Notes: generated from the letters alone by a model not told the origin. Positions 1-8,480 are shown, counted from the first letter of the stretch. The stretch: DNA of 44,677 nt from Verrucomicrobiota bacterium (GCA_018239845.1 JAFEGO010000088.1:1-44677), one strand, 5' to 3'. Numbers and translations: made by a program.

Positions 1-14
1 TGCAAACCAATCAC

Positions 15-43
15 CCAGCCCGGAATTAATAATTCTTGGCTGG
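15..43. other. Imperfect hairpin upstream of the first gene
   Basis: Two 13-base arms (15-27 and 31-43) pair around a 3-base loop with two non-Watson-Crick positions in the middle. No T-run follows on either strand, so this is not a convincing intrinsic terminator. It could be the remains of one for a gene left of the window, or an operator. The rest of 1-132 is comparatively AT-rich and is probably the leader and promoter of the export operon, but I could not define a -35/-10 pair with confidence. Confidence 0.3.
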
Positions 44-132
44 ACCCAGTCGAAACGTAATCTTCACAATTCCTTTTTTGATTCTGCTGGGCTCAGGCCT
101 GAATAGTTTACTTACTTAACGCTATATATCGG

Positions 133-1308
133 ATGAAAACGCAAAAATCAGTCTATTTGCTCGCCCTTGCTGTGCTGGCCGGCACGTCTGTCACTGCCGC
201 CCCCTTCCTGGCCATTAATGACAACGCGGAGGTCTTCCTTAAGGGTGGCGCGGGCGTCCGGAGCGACTCCAATATCTTCCTCTCGCACAGCGCGCCTCCG
301 GGCCAGTCCAAGAGCGACACGATTTTCAACCTCGATGTGGGTGCCGAGCTGAAGTACGGCACGCAGTCGACCCTCAGCGGTGTGCTTTCGGTGAACGATA
401 CCTTCAACCGGTACTCCGATCACAGCAACCTCAACAACAACCTGGCTGACGCCCATTTCTCGTCCAACTATGACGACGAGAAGCTGAAGTTCGGCTTCAA
501 CGTCAACTACGCCGAGCTCAACGACAACCAGTTCGAGCCCTCCTCGACGGTGCTATCGCGCGACTATCTCGTCCGCCGCAACGTGTTTGATACGGGCCTC
601 AACGCCGAGGTTTCCGTCTCCGAGAAGACCAGCTTCGGTCTCGGCGGCTCGTTTGCCCATACCGACTATCGTCGCGCCGGCTATGCCGACTCCGACGTCC
701 TGACGATGCCCCTCAATTACTACCTGCAGGTCACCCCGAAGGTGGACCTGAGCCTGGGTTACCGCTACCGCAACACTTCGGTCACGATCGGCCAGGACTC
801 CCGCGACGACTATTATAACGTCGGTACCCGCGGTCAGTTCACGCCCAAGCTGAGCGGCACCCTCTCCGTCGGTTTGAACCGCCGTAACGTCGCCGGCCAG
901 ACCGAGGATCAGCTCGGCATCGATTCGGATCTGTCCTACGCCTACACGCCCAAGACCACGATCAATTTCGGTGTGAGCAATGACTTCGGCACCTCGGGCC
1001 AGGGTGTGCAGCAGAAGAACCTCAATTTCAACGGCTCGATCCAGACCGTGATCTCCGACCAGTGGACGCTCCGCGCCGGCGGCTCCTTCCGCAACATCGA
1101 GTACGCCAACACGGCCATTCCCCCGGCGGCGTCCAACGGTCGCACGGACCACTATTACGAAGGCCAGCTCGGCGCGATTTACACGGTCAACGCCTATGTG
1201 CGCGTCACGGCCGCCTACTCGCACCGCGAGAATCACAACGACAAGAACGTCCTTCCGGCGGAATTCACGGGTGACGTGGTCAGCCTGGCGGTCAATTTCC
1301 GCTACTAA
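133..1308 (+). CDS. Outer-membrane beta-barrel protein of exopolysaccharide export cluster
   Basis: A 391-residue protein with a signal peptide (hydrophobic run about residues 7-20, cleavage likely after TAA near residue 23). The rest consists of alternating polar/aromatic strands typical of an outer-membrane beta-barrel, ending in Tyr as barrel proteins often do (last residues VNFRY). There are no long hydrophobic helices. It resembles the BBP2-type putative porins that sit beside Wza/Wzc genes in exosortase and EPS clusters; this is family resemblance, not proof. It lies 63 bases upstream of the Wza-like gene, on the same strand. Inferred role: outer-membrane part of polysaccharide secretion. 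No Shine-Dalgarno is visible; the ATG follows an AT-rich stretch (tatata at 123-128). Confidence 0.75.
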   Translation: MKTQKSVYLLALAVLAGTSVTAAPFLAINDNAEVFLKGGAGVRSDSNIFLSHSAPPGQSKSDTIFNLDVGAELKYGTQSTLSGVLSVNDTFNRYSDHSNLNNNLADAHFSSNYDDEKLKFGFNVNYAELNDNQFEPSSTVLSRDYLVRRNVFDTGLNAEVSVSEKTSFGLGGSFAHTDYRRAGYADSDVLTMPLNYYLQVTPKVDLSLGYRYRNTSVTIGQDSRDDYYNVGTRGQFTPKLSGTLSVGLNRRNVAGQTEDQLGIDSDLSYAYTPKTTINFGVSNDFGTSGQGVQQKNLNFNGSIQTVISDQWTLRAGGSFRNIEYANTAIPPAASNGRTDHYYEGQLGAIYTVNAYVRVTAAYSHRENHNDKNVLPAEFTGDVVSLAVNFRY

Positions 1309-1371
1309 TCCGGGCGCCTTTCGGTTGCCTCCATTCCGGAAGGGAGCATAGGCTCCGGACGGAACACACAC

Positions 1372-1986
1372 ATGTCGTATCGTTCGTCGCTCTTCCTTGG
1401 GTTGGCGCTCCTCGCCTGTCCCCTGACTTCAGTCGCCGCGGACACCCCGCCCAATGCGGGGGCCCCGGCCTCCGGGGCCCGTGCTGACTATGTCCTGCAG
1501 CCGCTGGACATGATCCGCTTTCAGGTCTTCCAGGAAGACGGCATGATGCGCGAGCTCAGGATCTCGCAGGAAAACACCATCTCGCTGCCGCTGATCGGCA
1601 TCGTTGACCTTAAGGACAAGACCATCCGTCAGGCCCAGGACATGATCCAGGACCTGTACAAACGGGATTACCTGGTCAATCCGCAGGTCAACATCACGGT
1701 GCTCGATTACGCCAAGCGCTCGATCAACGTGCTAGGCTCGGTCGGCAATCCTGGCGTCGTCTATTTCCCCCAGGAAGAAGGTATGACGTTGCTGGATGCC
1801 ATTTCGCGCGCCGGCGGCTTCACCCGCCTGGCCGACAAGAAGCACGTCAAGCTCACGCGCGTGGGGCCCGACGGCAAAACGGAATCCTATGAGATCAATG
1901 CCGACCGCATCATGCAGGGCACGACGGGCGACACGTGGGTGATTCTCAAGGGCGACGTCATTTCGGTGCCCGAGCGCATCATGTAA
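1372..1986 (+). CDS. Polysaccharide export protein, Wza-like (SLBB domain)
   Basis: A 204-residue exported protein with a signal peptide about 1-23 (hydrophobic core LFLGLALLACPL). A Poly_export domain about residues 36-115 begins DYVLQPLDMIRF, and one SLBB domain about 117-200 contains the typical GSVGNPGVVYF and LLDAISRAGGFTRLADKKHV stretches. In Wza these domains form the periplasmic rings of the capsule translocon. This protein is much shorter than E. coli Wza (about 380 residues). It lacks a second SLBB domain and the C-terminal helix that crosses the outer membrane, so the neighbouring beta-barrel may supply the outer-membrane channel (inference). The tyrosine-kinase gene starts 12 bases downstream, so the two are almost certainly co-transcribed. 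Confidence 0.88.
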   Translation: MSYRSSLFLGLALLACPLTSVAADTPPNAGAPASGARADYVLQPLDMIRFQVFQEDGMMRELRISQENTISLPLIGIVDLKDKTIRQAQDMIQDLYKRDYLVNPQVNITVLDYAKRSINVLGSVGNPGVVYFPQEEGMTLLDAISRAGGFTRLADKKHVKLTRVGPDGKTESYEINADRIMQGTTGDTWVILKGDVISVPERIM

Positions 1987-1997
1987 CGGAATTGTCC

Positions 1998-4214
1998 ATG
2001 GAACCCTCTTCTTCTTCGAAGCAAACGTCCGGCGGCGGCTACAATTACAACTACGGCGGCGACTACGCCGGGTATTCGGCGATCGGTTACGGTGATGCGG
2101 GCCCGGGCACGGCGAGCCGGACCTTCCAGGACTACCTGCTGATCTTCCGCGAGCGCATCTGGTACATCATCGTCGTCTTCCTCGTCATCTTCTCGTCGGC
2201 GCTGGTTTACACCTTCAGCCAGACCAAGATCTACGAGTCCGCGGCCACCGTGCAGATCTTCCGCTCGGACCCGAAGATCATGAACGTCCAGGCCGTCATG
2301 GACAACGAGATCCGCTCCGCCGACGACCTGAACACCCAGGTCAAGATCCTCGAGAGCGCGACCCTGATCCAGAAGGTCTCCGAGCGCCTGACCGGCGAGG
2401 ACCTCCGCCAGTTCCTCGCCCCCTATGAGAAGGAGGGCAAGTCCGACCCGCTCAACGCCGCCAACATTATTGCGCAGAACCGCAAGATCCTCCCCCAGCG
2501 CCAGAGCCTGATCATCGCGGTGCAATACCAGCACCCGGACCGCTTCATGGCCGCCAAGATCGCGAATCTCTTTGTGGACGAGTACATCGCCTACAACGCC
2601 CGCGTGCGCATCGACGAGTCGATGAAGGCCGTCGAGGACCTCAAGGTCCGCGTCGAGCAGCAGCGCAAGCGGGTCGATGAGCTGGCGGTCAACCTCCAGA
2701 ACTACCGCGAAAAGAACAACCTCGTCTCGCTCGACCAGCGCAAGGACATCGTGACGGAAAAGCTCAAGGCGCTCAACGCCTACGTCACGCAGACCACCAC
2801 CCGTTTCAAGGATGCCGAGATCCGCTGGAACCAGGTCAAGGAGCGCAAGGCCGCGGCGGCCCCCCTGACTGACCTGCCGTTTATCGCCAGCCAGCCGCTG
2901 ATCGGCCAGATGGTGTCGCAGCTCGCCGCCCAGAAAATCTCCCTCGCCCAGCTCAAGGAGCGTTACAAGGACAAGCACCCCGTCATGATCGAGGCGCGCA
3001 ACTCCTACGAACAGACGGAGCGCGAGCTGCAGAAGGCCATCGACTCGGCGGTCTCCACCATCGAGACCGAGTACCAGACGGCGCTGCTCAACGACAAGGA
3101 GGCCCGCGCCCAGCTCGCCGCCCAGGAGAGTGAATCCCTCGGCCTCGACCGTTATGCGGTGGAGTATGACAACATGTCGCGCGACCTCCGCATCAACGAG
3201 GGCATCCTCCAGGCCATCGTCGCCCGCACCCGCGAGACGTCCATGACCAGCACGCTGGAGACGCAGAACGCGCGCATCCTCGACCGCGCCGGCGCGGCCA
3301 ACAGCCCTGCCTCCCCCAAGGTCGGCATGAACCTGGCGCTTGGTTTCGTCGGCGGCATCGTCCTCGGCATCGGCTTCGCCTTCCTCGTCGCCTTCATCGA
3401 CGACCGTGTGAAGAGCTCCTTCGACATCGAGGGTGTGGTCGGCCTGCCGCTCGTCGGCATCATCCCCCAGATCAAGCGCATGGAGCAGTCCGAGAAGGCG
3501 CAGATCGTGGTCACCAACGCCGACCGCCAGGTCGCGGAATCCTTCCTCACCCTGCACTCGAGCCTGCGCCTCAAGGACGAGAGCAAGAACGCCAAGTGTA
3601 TTCTCACTACCAGTACGGTCCCCGGCGAGGGCAAGTCCTTCATCACGACGAACCTGGCCCTGACCTTCGCCGCGCACGGCGAGCGCGTGGTGATCGTGGA
3701 CTGCGACTTGCGTAAGCCGAACGTCCACAAGTCCTTCAAGGTCGAGAATCTCAAGGGCCTCATCGACGTCTGCACCGACGCCGCCACGCTGGACGACGTG
3801 ATCATGCGTAATATCCAGCCGGGCCTCGACATCATCCCCGCCGGCGGTCGCGCGAAGAACCCGACCCACATCCTCAACAGCAAGCAGTTCGAGATCGTGG
3901 TCTCGGAGCTGCGCAAGCGCTACGACCGCGTGTTCTTCGACACCCCGCCGCTGGCCGCGGTGAGCGACGCGCTCATCGTGCTGCCCTTGGTGGACGGCTC
4001 CATCTTCACGATCTATTTCAACAAGGTCCGCCGCAAGGCGGCCCAGTTCAGCGCTAAGAAGCTGATCGAAGCCAACGTCCCCTGCTACGGCGCGGTGCTC
4101 AACGGCCTCAACCTAGCCGTGTCGGGCTACTACTACGCTCAGTATTACGACAAGTCCTACAAGGACTACTACGTCGTGATGAGCAAGGAAGACGAAGGCA
4201 AGACCCGCGGGTAA
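1998..4214 (+). CDS. Polysaccharide co-polymerase / tyrosine autokinase, Wzc-like (BY-kinase)
   Basis: 738 residues from the ATG at 1998. An in-frame ATG at 1935 lies inside the Wza-like gene and is unlikely. A Wzz domain is framed by membrane helices at about 53-73 and 445-466, with coiled coil between (about 200-400). The cytoplasmic kinase has Walker A (PGEGKS, about 540-547), Walker A' (VVIVDCDLRKPN, about 565-576) and Walker B (VFFDTPPLAAVSDA, about 643-656). A C-terminal tail has eight tyrosines in about 20 residues, the usual autophosphorylation cluster. These enzymes control chain length and export of polysaccharide through cycles of Tyr phosphorylation. An oddity is a Gly/Tyr-rich N-terminus (six Tyr in residues 15-34) before the first helix. 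Confidence 0.92.
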   Translation: MEPSSSSKQTSGGGYNYNYGGDYAGYSAIGYGDAGPGTASRTFQDYLLIFRERIWYIIVVFLVIFSSALVYTFSQTKIYESAATVQIFRSDPKIMNVQAVMDNEIRSADDLNTQVKILESATLIQKVSERLTGEDLRQFLAPYEKEGKSDPLNAANIIAQNRKILPQRQSLIIAVQYQHPDRFMAAKIANLFVDEYIAYNARVRIDESMKAVEDLKVRVEQQRKRVDELAVNLQNYREKNNLVSLDQRKDIVTEKLKALNAYVTQTTTRFKDAEIRWNQVKERKAAAAPLTDLPFIASQPLIGQMVSQLAAQKISLAQLKERYKDKHPVMIEARNSYEQTERELQKAIDSAVSTIETEYQTALLNDKEARAQLAAQESESLGLDRYAVEYDNMSRDLRINEGILQAIVARTRETSMTSTLETQNARILDRAGAANSPASPKVGMNLALGFVGGIVLGIGFAFLVAFIDDRVKSSFDIEGVVGLPLVGIIPQIKRMEQSEKAQIVVTNADRQVAESFLTLHSSLRLKDESKNAKCILTTSTVPGEGKSFITTNLALTFAAHGERVVIVDCDLRKPNVHKSFKVENLKGLIDVCTDAATLDDVIMRNIQPGLDIIPAGGRAKNPTHILNSKQFEIVVSELRKRYDRVFFDTPPLAAVSDALIVLPLVDGSIFTIYFNKVRRKAAQFSAKKLIEANVPCYGAVLNGLNLAVSGYYYAQYYDKSYKDYYVVMSKEDEGKTRG

Positions 4215-4218
4215 GGGC

Positions 4219-4250
4219 CGACAGCGGCTGGCCTCGGCCGCCGCTTGTCG
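4219..4250. other. GC hairpin between convergent genes, possible terminator
   Basis: The arms 4219-4228 and 4240-4250 pair with a single bulged base. The hairpin sits exactly between the end of the Wzc-like gene (plus) and the end of sua5 (minus). It has no T-run on either side. It may serve as a bidirectional terminator, perhaps Rho-assisted; the position is suggestive but the evidence is weak. Confidence 0.35.
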
Positions 4251-5258
4251 CTAACCCCGGCTCGCCGCGCGGCTCAGCCGGTCGTTGATCGCTGCGGCCA
4301 GGCCGCCGGTCCGGTCTGGCACGCGCTCGGCGTGGATGACCTTGAATTTCAGGCCGTCGATTTTCCGGAGCGTGCGAAACAGCCTCCGCGCCGCGCCCTG
4401 AGGTTCGCCGGTCTCATCGAGCCAGAAGATGTTTTTCCCGCGGATACCGTGCGGCCGGGCGACAAAGAGCCACGCCTCGTCCGCCGCGCTGCGCGCCGCG
4501 GCTCGGGGCGAGAGTTTCGCCTGCAGTGTCATCGGCGTGGTGGGGCTGTAGTGGCGCTTGAGCGAGCCGGGGGCGACTTGGGCGACCGTGTCATTTGACG
4601 CGCGTTTCAGGCCGGTGCGGACGCGCACGCCGAGCACTTTTTCGATCTCGGCCTTGGTCACGGCGCCGGGCCGCAGCAGGCGGGGGGCGCGGGGATCGCG
4701 TAGATCGACGATGGTCGATTCGAGCCCGATCGTGGAGGCGCCGCCATCGAGGATGTGGCTGATCTTGGTGCCGAGGCCGTCGAGCACGTGCCGGGCGGTG
4801 GTCGGGCTGATGGCGCCGAAGCGGTTGGCGCTCGGGGCGGCGAGGGGGAGCCCGGTGAGTTTGAGCAGGCGGCGAAATTGGGGGTGCCGCGGCATGCGCA
4901 CCGCGACGCTCGGCAAGCCGGCCGACACGAGGTCGGGCACGACGGGGCGCTTGGGCAGCACGAGGGTGAGCGGACCGGGCCAGAACGCCTGCGCGAGCTG
5001 GAGGGCCGCAACGTTGGGCACAGCCACGCCGGCCAGCTGGTCGAGGCTCTCGATGTGCACGATCAGCGGGTCGGTGGTGGGCCGGCCCTTGGCGGCGAAA
5101 ATTTTCCGGCAGGCCTTGGGGTCGAGGGCGTTGGCCGCGAGGCCGTAGACCGTCTCGGTCGGCACGGCGACCAGTCCGCCTTGGCGCAGCACCTTGGCCA
5201 ACCGGGCGAGGTTGCGCGGCGTGCTCCGGTAGATCCGGGCCGTGGGTGCTGGTTTCAC
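4251..5258 (-). CDS. sua5: L-threonylcarbamoyladenylate synthase (Sua5/YrdC family)
   Basis: 335 residues. It makes threonylcarbamoyl-AMP from threonine, bicarbonate and ATP, the first step of t6A modification of ANN-decoding tRNAs in the cytoplasm. The YrdC domain (about 12-200) has the family stretches PTETVYGLAANA, KGRPTTDPLIVHI and APSANRFGAISPTTARHVL. The C-terminal Sua5 domain follows a linker with APGSLKRHYSPTTPM. The length matches the long Sua5 form, not the short YrdC/TsaC form. The start is a GTG with no Shine-Dalgarno, lying just beyond the T-run of the rpsR terminator, so this gene needs read-through or a promoter inside rpsR. Its end faces the Wzc-like gene. Confidence 0.93.
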   Translation of the reverse strand: MKPAPTARIYRSTPRNLARLAKVLRQGGLVAVPTETVYGLAANALDPKACRKIFAAKGRPTTDPLIVHIESLDQLAGVAVPNVAALQLAQAFWPGPLTLVLPKRPVVPDLVSAGLPSVAVRMPRHPQFRRLLKLTGLPLAAPSANRFGAISPTTARHVLDGLGTKISHILDGGASTIGLESTIVDLRDPRAPRLLRPGAVTKAEIEKVLGVRVRTGLKRASNDTVAQVAPGSLKRHYSPTTPMTLQAKLSPRAAARSAADEAWLFVARPHGIRGKNIFWLDETGEPQGAARRLFRTLRKIDGLKFKVIHAERVPDRTGGLAAAINDRLSRAASRG

Positions 5259-5263
5259 GTCAC

Positions 5264-5291
5264 AAAAAAGCCGGAGTCGGAGACTCCGGCT
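5264..5291 (-). terminator. Rho-independent terminator of rpsR
   Basis: A perfect 10-bp stem (5269-5278 with 5282-5291) with a 3-base loop is followed on the minus strand by six T (5264-5269, the first pairing at the stem base). It lies 25 bases past the rpsR stop codon. This is the clearest intrinsic terminator in the window. Confidence 0.9.
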
Positions 5292-5316
5292 GAAAGAGGT
5301 CGTCTGGCGGGCGAAC

Positions 5317-5511
5317 TTACTGCGCGAGCAGCATGTTGCGCGACTGCTTGATCGTCTTGGTGATCGCGCGCTGGTGGCGGGCCGAGAGATGGGTGTACTT
5401 GCGGGGCAGGATCTTGCCGGTGTCGGTCACGTAGGACCGCATGGCCTGCGGGTTGGTAAACGGCAGTTCGGCGGGAGTGGGAGTGCGCTGCGTCTGTTCG
5501 GTGGTGCTCAT
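5317..5511 (-). CDS. rpsR: 30S ribosomal protein S18
   Basis: 64 residues. S18 binds 16S rRNA in the small-subunit platform together with S6. The conserved core is visible: TDTGKILPRKYTHLSARHQR followed by AITKTIKQSRNMLLAQ, matching the family pattern of TGKI-PR, L-A-Q-R and a basic helix near the C-terminus. There are no cysteines, so this is the zinc-free form. It is a little shorter than E. coli S18 (75 residues). In many bacteria rpsR lies between rpsF/ssb and rplI. Here it stands alone downstream of the YoaK-type gene, with its own terminator. It could be the only copy or a paralogue; the window cannot tell. Confidence 0.93.
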   Translation of the reverse strand: MSTTEQTQRTPTPAELPFTNPQAMRSYVTDTGKILPRKYTHLSARHQRAITKTIKQSRNMLLAQ

Positions 5512-5553
5512 GTCAGAAAAGGAAGGGTCAGCGTGGTAGGCCCGCGGAGGTTG

Positions 5554-6228
5554 TCAACGCGCATTTTTCGCCCGCCAGTGGTGCACATAGGCCATGTAGC
5601 CGAGCCCGATGGCCCCGGTCAGGCCGGCCGGGACGTACAAGGTGTTATAACCCAGCAGGTCGAAGAGCAGGGCCCCCGCGACACCGCCGGTCACAAACGA
5701 GGCGATCAGCATCCCGTACAGACGCACCCGGATCCAGTCCACCGTCACGCCGCGCAGGAAGTGGCCGCCGGCGGCACCGAGGTCGGTGAACATGCCGGAG
5801 AGATGCGTCGTGCGCAGCACCGAGCCGCTGTAGGTGCTGGCCATGGCGTTTTGCAGGCCGCAGGCCGCCGAGGCGCAGTAGCTGCCGGTCATGAGGTGCG
5901 ACCGCATCAGGAGCGCCGCCGCCGTGAGGAGCGCGCTTTCGAGCAGCAGCGCCACGCCGTAGCGGCGGCCCAGCCGCAGGGCGGCGTTTTGGATCACAAA
6001 CCCGCCCAGCATCGCTCCGCCGGCAAACGAGGCCAGCACGAGGCCGGTGTTGAGCAGCGCCCCGCCGTTGCCGTGCGCCAGCGCCAGCGAGAAGAGCGTC
6101 GTCGTCCCGGTCACGTGCGTGACCGCCTGGTGGACGAAGCTCTGCAAGCCGACGGCGTTGACCATGCCGGCGTTGCCGGCGAGCAGCGCGCCACCCACCC
6201 AGGCCCAGCGTTCCAGTTTGTGAATCAC
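5554..6228 (-). CDS. YoaK/DUF1275 family membrane protein
   Basis: 224 residues with about six hydrophobic helices. The DUF1275 signatures are present: NAGMVNAVGLQ near the N-terminus, VTHVTGTTTLFSLAL around residue 40, and CGLQNAMASTYSGSVLRTTH followed by LSGMFTDLG around 125-155. The family is widespread in the inner membrane and its biochemical role is not established. The start is GTG at 6228. It begins 9 bases after the alcohol dehydrogenase stop and precedes rpsR by 42 bases, so it is probably co-transcribed with the dehydrogenase. Confidence 0.85.
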   Translation of the reverse strand: MIHKLERWAWVGGALLAGNAGMVNAVGLQSFVHQAVTHVTGTTTLFSLALAHGNGGALLNTGLVLASFAGGAMLGGFVIQNAALRLGRRYGVALLLESALLTAAALLMRSHLMTGSYCASAACGLQNAMASTYSGSVLRTTHLSGMFTDLGAAGGHFLRGVTVDWIRVRLYGMLIASFVTGGVAGALLFDLLGYNTLYVPAGLTGAIGLGYMAYVHHWRAKNAR

Positions 6229-6237
6229 CGCGCAGGC

Positions 6238-7287
6238 TTAACCCGTGGGGCCGTCATTCGCCAGTATCACTTTCAGGGCCTTTTCCCGCGCCGCATGGCT
6301 GAAGGTGTCGTACGCCCGCATGATTTCGCTGAGCGGAAAGCGGTGCGTGATGAGCTGCGCGGGCCGCAGCTTTCCGGTCTGCACGGTCTTGAGCAGTTGG
6401 GGCGTCGTCACCGTATCCACCAGCCGGGTGCGGATGGTGATGTTGCGGGCCCAGAGTTTCTCCAGGTGCAGCGCGGCGCTCCGGCCATGCACGCCGACGT
6501 TGGCGATGCGTCCGCCCGGCGCGATAAGTTCCTGGCACAGCTCGAAGGTCTCGGGCACGCCGACCGCCTCGATGGCCGCATCGACGCCGCGGCCGCCGGT
6601 CAGCCGCAGGATCTCCGCCACCGCCACCGCCGGGGCGAAACCCCGCGTGGCGCCGAAGACCTTGGCCACCTCCAGTCGGTTTGGATCGGGGTCGATCATG
6701 ATGATCTCCGCCGGCGAATAAAACTGCGCGGTCATCAGCGCCGCGAGGCCGATGGGGCCCGCGCCCACGATCGCCACGGTGTCGCCGGGCTGCACCTCGC
6801 CGTTGATCACGCCGCACTCGTAGCCCGTCGGCAGGATGTCGCTCAGCATCACCAGCGCCTCCTCGTCGGGGCAGTCCGCCGGGATCCGGTGCAGGCTGCC
6901 GTCCGCGTGCGGGATGCGCACATACTCCGCCTGCGTGCCGTCGATCAGGTGGCCGAGGATCCAGCCGCCGTCCTCGCAGTGCGAGTACATCCCGCGCCGG
7001 CACGAGGGGCATTTCCCGCACGACGTGATGCACGAGATCAGCACGCGGTCGCCGGGCTTGAAGGCGCTGACGCCGCTGCCCGTCGCAGTGACGACGCCCA
7101 CGCCCTCGTGGCCGAGGGTCAAGCCGGGCGGCACCTCGGGCACGTCGCCCTTCAGGATGTGCAGGTCGGTGCCGCAGATCGTGGTCTTGGTGATGCGGAC
7201 GATGGCGTCGGTCGGGAGCTGCAGGGTGGGGAGCGGCTTTTCCACCCAGGCGCGCTGGCCGGGGCCGTGATAGACGAGGGCTTTCAT
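6238..7287 (-). CDS. Zinc-dependent alcohol dehydrogenase (MDR family)
   Basis: 349 residues. The catalytic zinc site is Cys38 (TICGTDLHIL) with His60-Glu61 (LGHEG). The structural zinc site is four Cys at 90, 93, 96 and 104. The Rossmann motif VGAGPIG is at 174-180, and an acidic residue at the end of the second strand (IDPDPNR, about 198-204) favours NAD over NADP. The ICGTDLHILKGDVP segment is typical of the class that oxidises or reduces short-chain alcohols and aldehydes. The substrate cannot be read from sequence. It is divergent from the universal stress protein gene, with 142 bases between them. In this context (nitroreductase, phosphoketolase, acetate kinase) a role in fermentative redox balance is plausible. 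Confidence 0.9.
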   Translation of the reverse strand: MKALVYHGPGQRAWVEKPLPTLQLPTDAIVRITKTTICGTDLHILKGDVPEVPPGLTLGHEGVGVVTATGSGVSAFKPGDRVLISCITSCGKCPSCRRGMYSHCEDGGWILGHLIDGTQAEYVRIPHADGSLHRIPADCPDEEALVMLSDILPTGYECGVINGEVQPGDTVAIVGAGPIGLAALMTAQFYSPAEIIMIDPDPNRLEVAKVFGATRGFAPAVAVAEILRLTGGRGVDAAIEAVGVPETFELCQELIAPGGRIANVGVHGRSAALHLEKLWARNITIRTRLVDTVTTPQLLKTVQTGKLRPAQLITHRFPLSEIMRAYDTFSHAAREKALKVILANDGPTG

Positions 7288-7429
7288 GCGGCCAATCTAG
7301 TGCACCGGCGGCACGGGCGCTCGGCGTCGCTTGCCATTCGCTGCGCAGATTGTGCGGTTTGGGCGGCGCAAAATCTGCCCAGCAACGCGCAAGCCCTGCG
7401 GAGCCGGCGGCCCGGAAAGCTGTCAGAAT

Positions 7430-7900
7430 ATGATCATGAAAACCATCCTCGTGCCCGTCGATCTCTCCCCCGCGGCCGCCCGTGTGTGTGACGCCGCCTG
7501 TGCCCTCGCCAAGCTCACCGGCGCGCGGCTGGTGCTGATGCATGTGACCGAACTCGCCCCCATCGTCGTCGGCGATCTCTACGCGGTGAATGCCGCCTTC
7601 GCCGCCGAGGCCGCCACCGCCGCGGGGAAATACGCCGCCCGCCGTCTCGAGGTCCTGGCCCGCCAGTGCGCCCGGCGGGGCGTGGAGGCCAAGACGGTGC
7701 AGTGCACCGATCTCCCGGTAACCGCCATCATCGGCCGGGCGAAGTCCCTGCGGGCGGCCTACATCGTCATCGGCTCGCACGGCCACGGGGCCGTGTACGA
7801 CCTCGTCGCCGGCAGCACCACGCACGGCGTGCTCCGCAAGGCCCGCTGCCCCGTGCTCGTGGTGCCGATCGCCGCCGAAAAGCCCCGCGGCAAGCGCTGA
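7430..7900 (+). CDS. Universal stress protein (UspA family, ATP-binding type)
   Basis: About 154-156 residues, with a start at ATG 7430 or 7436. GGAAAG at 7414-7419 gives better spacing to 7430, whereas the family usually begins MKTILVPVD, which would be 7436. The ATP-binding signature G-x2-G-x9-G-S is intact near residues 118-132 (GSHGHG then AGSTTHGVL), followed by the terminal strand CPVLVVP. Such proteins bind ATP and are induced by starvation, hypoxia or other stress. The following nitroreductase gene starts 10 bases downstream, so it is the first gene of a stress/redox operon. Confidence 0.92.
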   Translation: MIMKTILVPVDLSPAAARVCDAACALAKLTGARLVLMHVTELAPIVVGDLYAVNAAFAAEAATAAGKYAARRLEVLARQCARRGVEAKTVQCTDLPVTAIIGRAKSLRAAYIVIGSHGHGAVYDLVAGSTTHGVLRKARCPVLVVPIAAEKPRGKR

Positions 7901-7910
7901 GGACCTTCCC

Positions 7911-8480
7911 ATGGAAGTGCTCAAGGCCATTCATGAGCGCCGGGCGACCCGGGTCTTCTCCGACGCGGACGTGCGTCCCGCCGTCGTGCAGGATCTGCTT
8001 CGTGCGGCCGCCCAGGCCCCGAGCGCACTCAACCTGCAGCCTTGGAGCTTCGCCGTCCTGCACGGCCGCAAGCGCCTGCGGGAGTATTCCGAGCGCGCCA
8101 AGGTCCACCTCCTGCACGTCACGGACCCGGCCTTCGGGCTGGATCCGCGCATCGACCAGTACGCCAGCTCTACGGTCAATATCTTCCACGACGCGGGCAC
8201 GCTGATTCTGATCTGCGCCAAGCCCGCCCGGTTTGCCCCGGTCGAGGATTGTTTCCTCGCCGGGCAGAATCTCATGCTCGCCGCGCACGGGATGGGACTC
8301 GGCACCTGCCCGGTGGGCTTTGCCCGGCCGTGGTTCAACCTGCCCGAGATCAAGGCCGAGCTGGGCCTGCCCCCCGGCTGTACCCCGGTGCTGCCCATCG
8401 TCGTCGGTTATCCCGCCGGGCCGGTCCCGCCGGTCCCGCGGAAAGACCCCGAGATCGCGTGCTGGCATTGGGACGAGTGA
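7911..8480 (+). CDS. Nitroreductase family protein
   Basis: 189 residues. Nitroreductase-fold flavoproteins use FMN and NAD(P)H. The FMN-binding N-terminal stretch HERRATRVFSDADV is near residue 8, followed by APSALNLQPWSFAVL (about 37-51), and GMGLGTCPVGFARPW occurs around 130. The C-terminal segment VPPVPRKDPEIACWHWDE is common in the subgroup associated with stress regulons. The substrate is unknown. It sits 10 bases after the stress-protein gene and 6 bases before the next oxidoreductase. The start is preceded by a pyrimidine-rich leader (ttccc) and no Shine-Dalgarno. Confidence 0.9.
   Translation: MEVLKAIHERRATRVFSDADVRPAVVQDLLRAAAQAPSALNLQPWSFAVLHGRKRLREYSERAKVHLLHVTDPAFGLDPRIDQYASSTVNIFHDAGTLILICAKPARFAPVEDCFLAGQNLMLAAHGMGLGTCPVGFARPWFNLPEIKAELGLPPGCTPVLPIVVGYPAGPVPPVPRKDPEIACWHWDE

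Noticed and set aside
1887..3869. 660-codon open frame on the minus strand opposite the Wzc-like gene
   Set aside because: Low-complexity Val/Gly/Asp/Leu-rich translation typical of the antisense of a GC-rich coding region; the plus-strand protein has all its catalytic motifs.
5242..7491. 749-codon plus-strand frame across sua5, rpsR, YoaK-type and alcohol dehydrogenase genes
   Set aside because: His/Arg/Gly-rich nonsense translation crossing four recognised minus-strand genes and a terminator.
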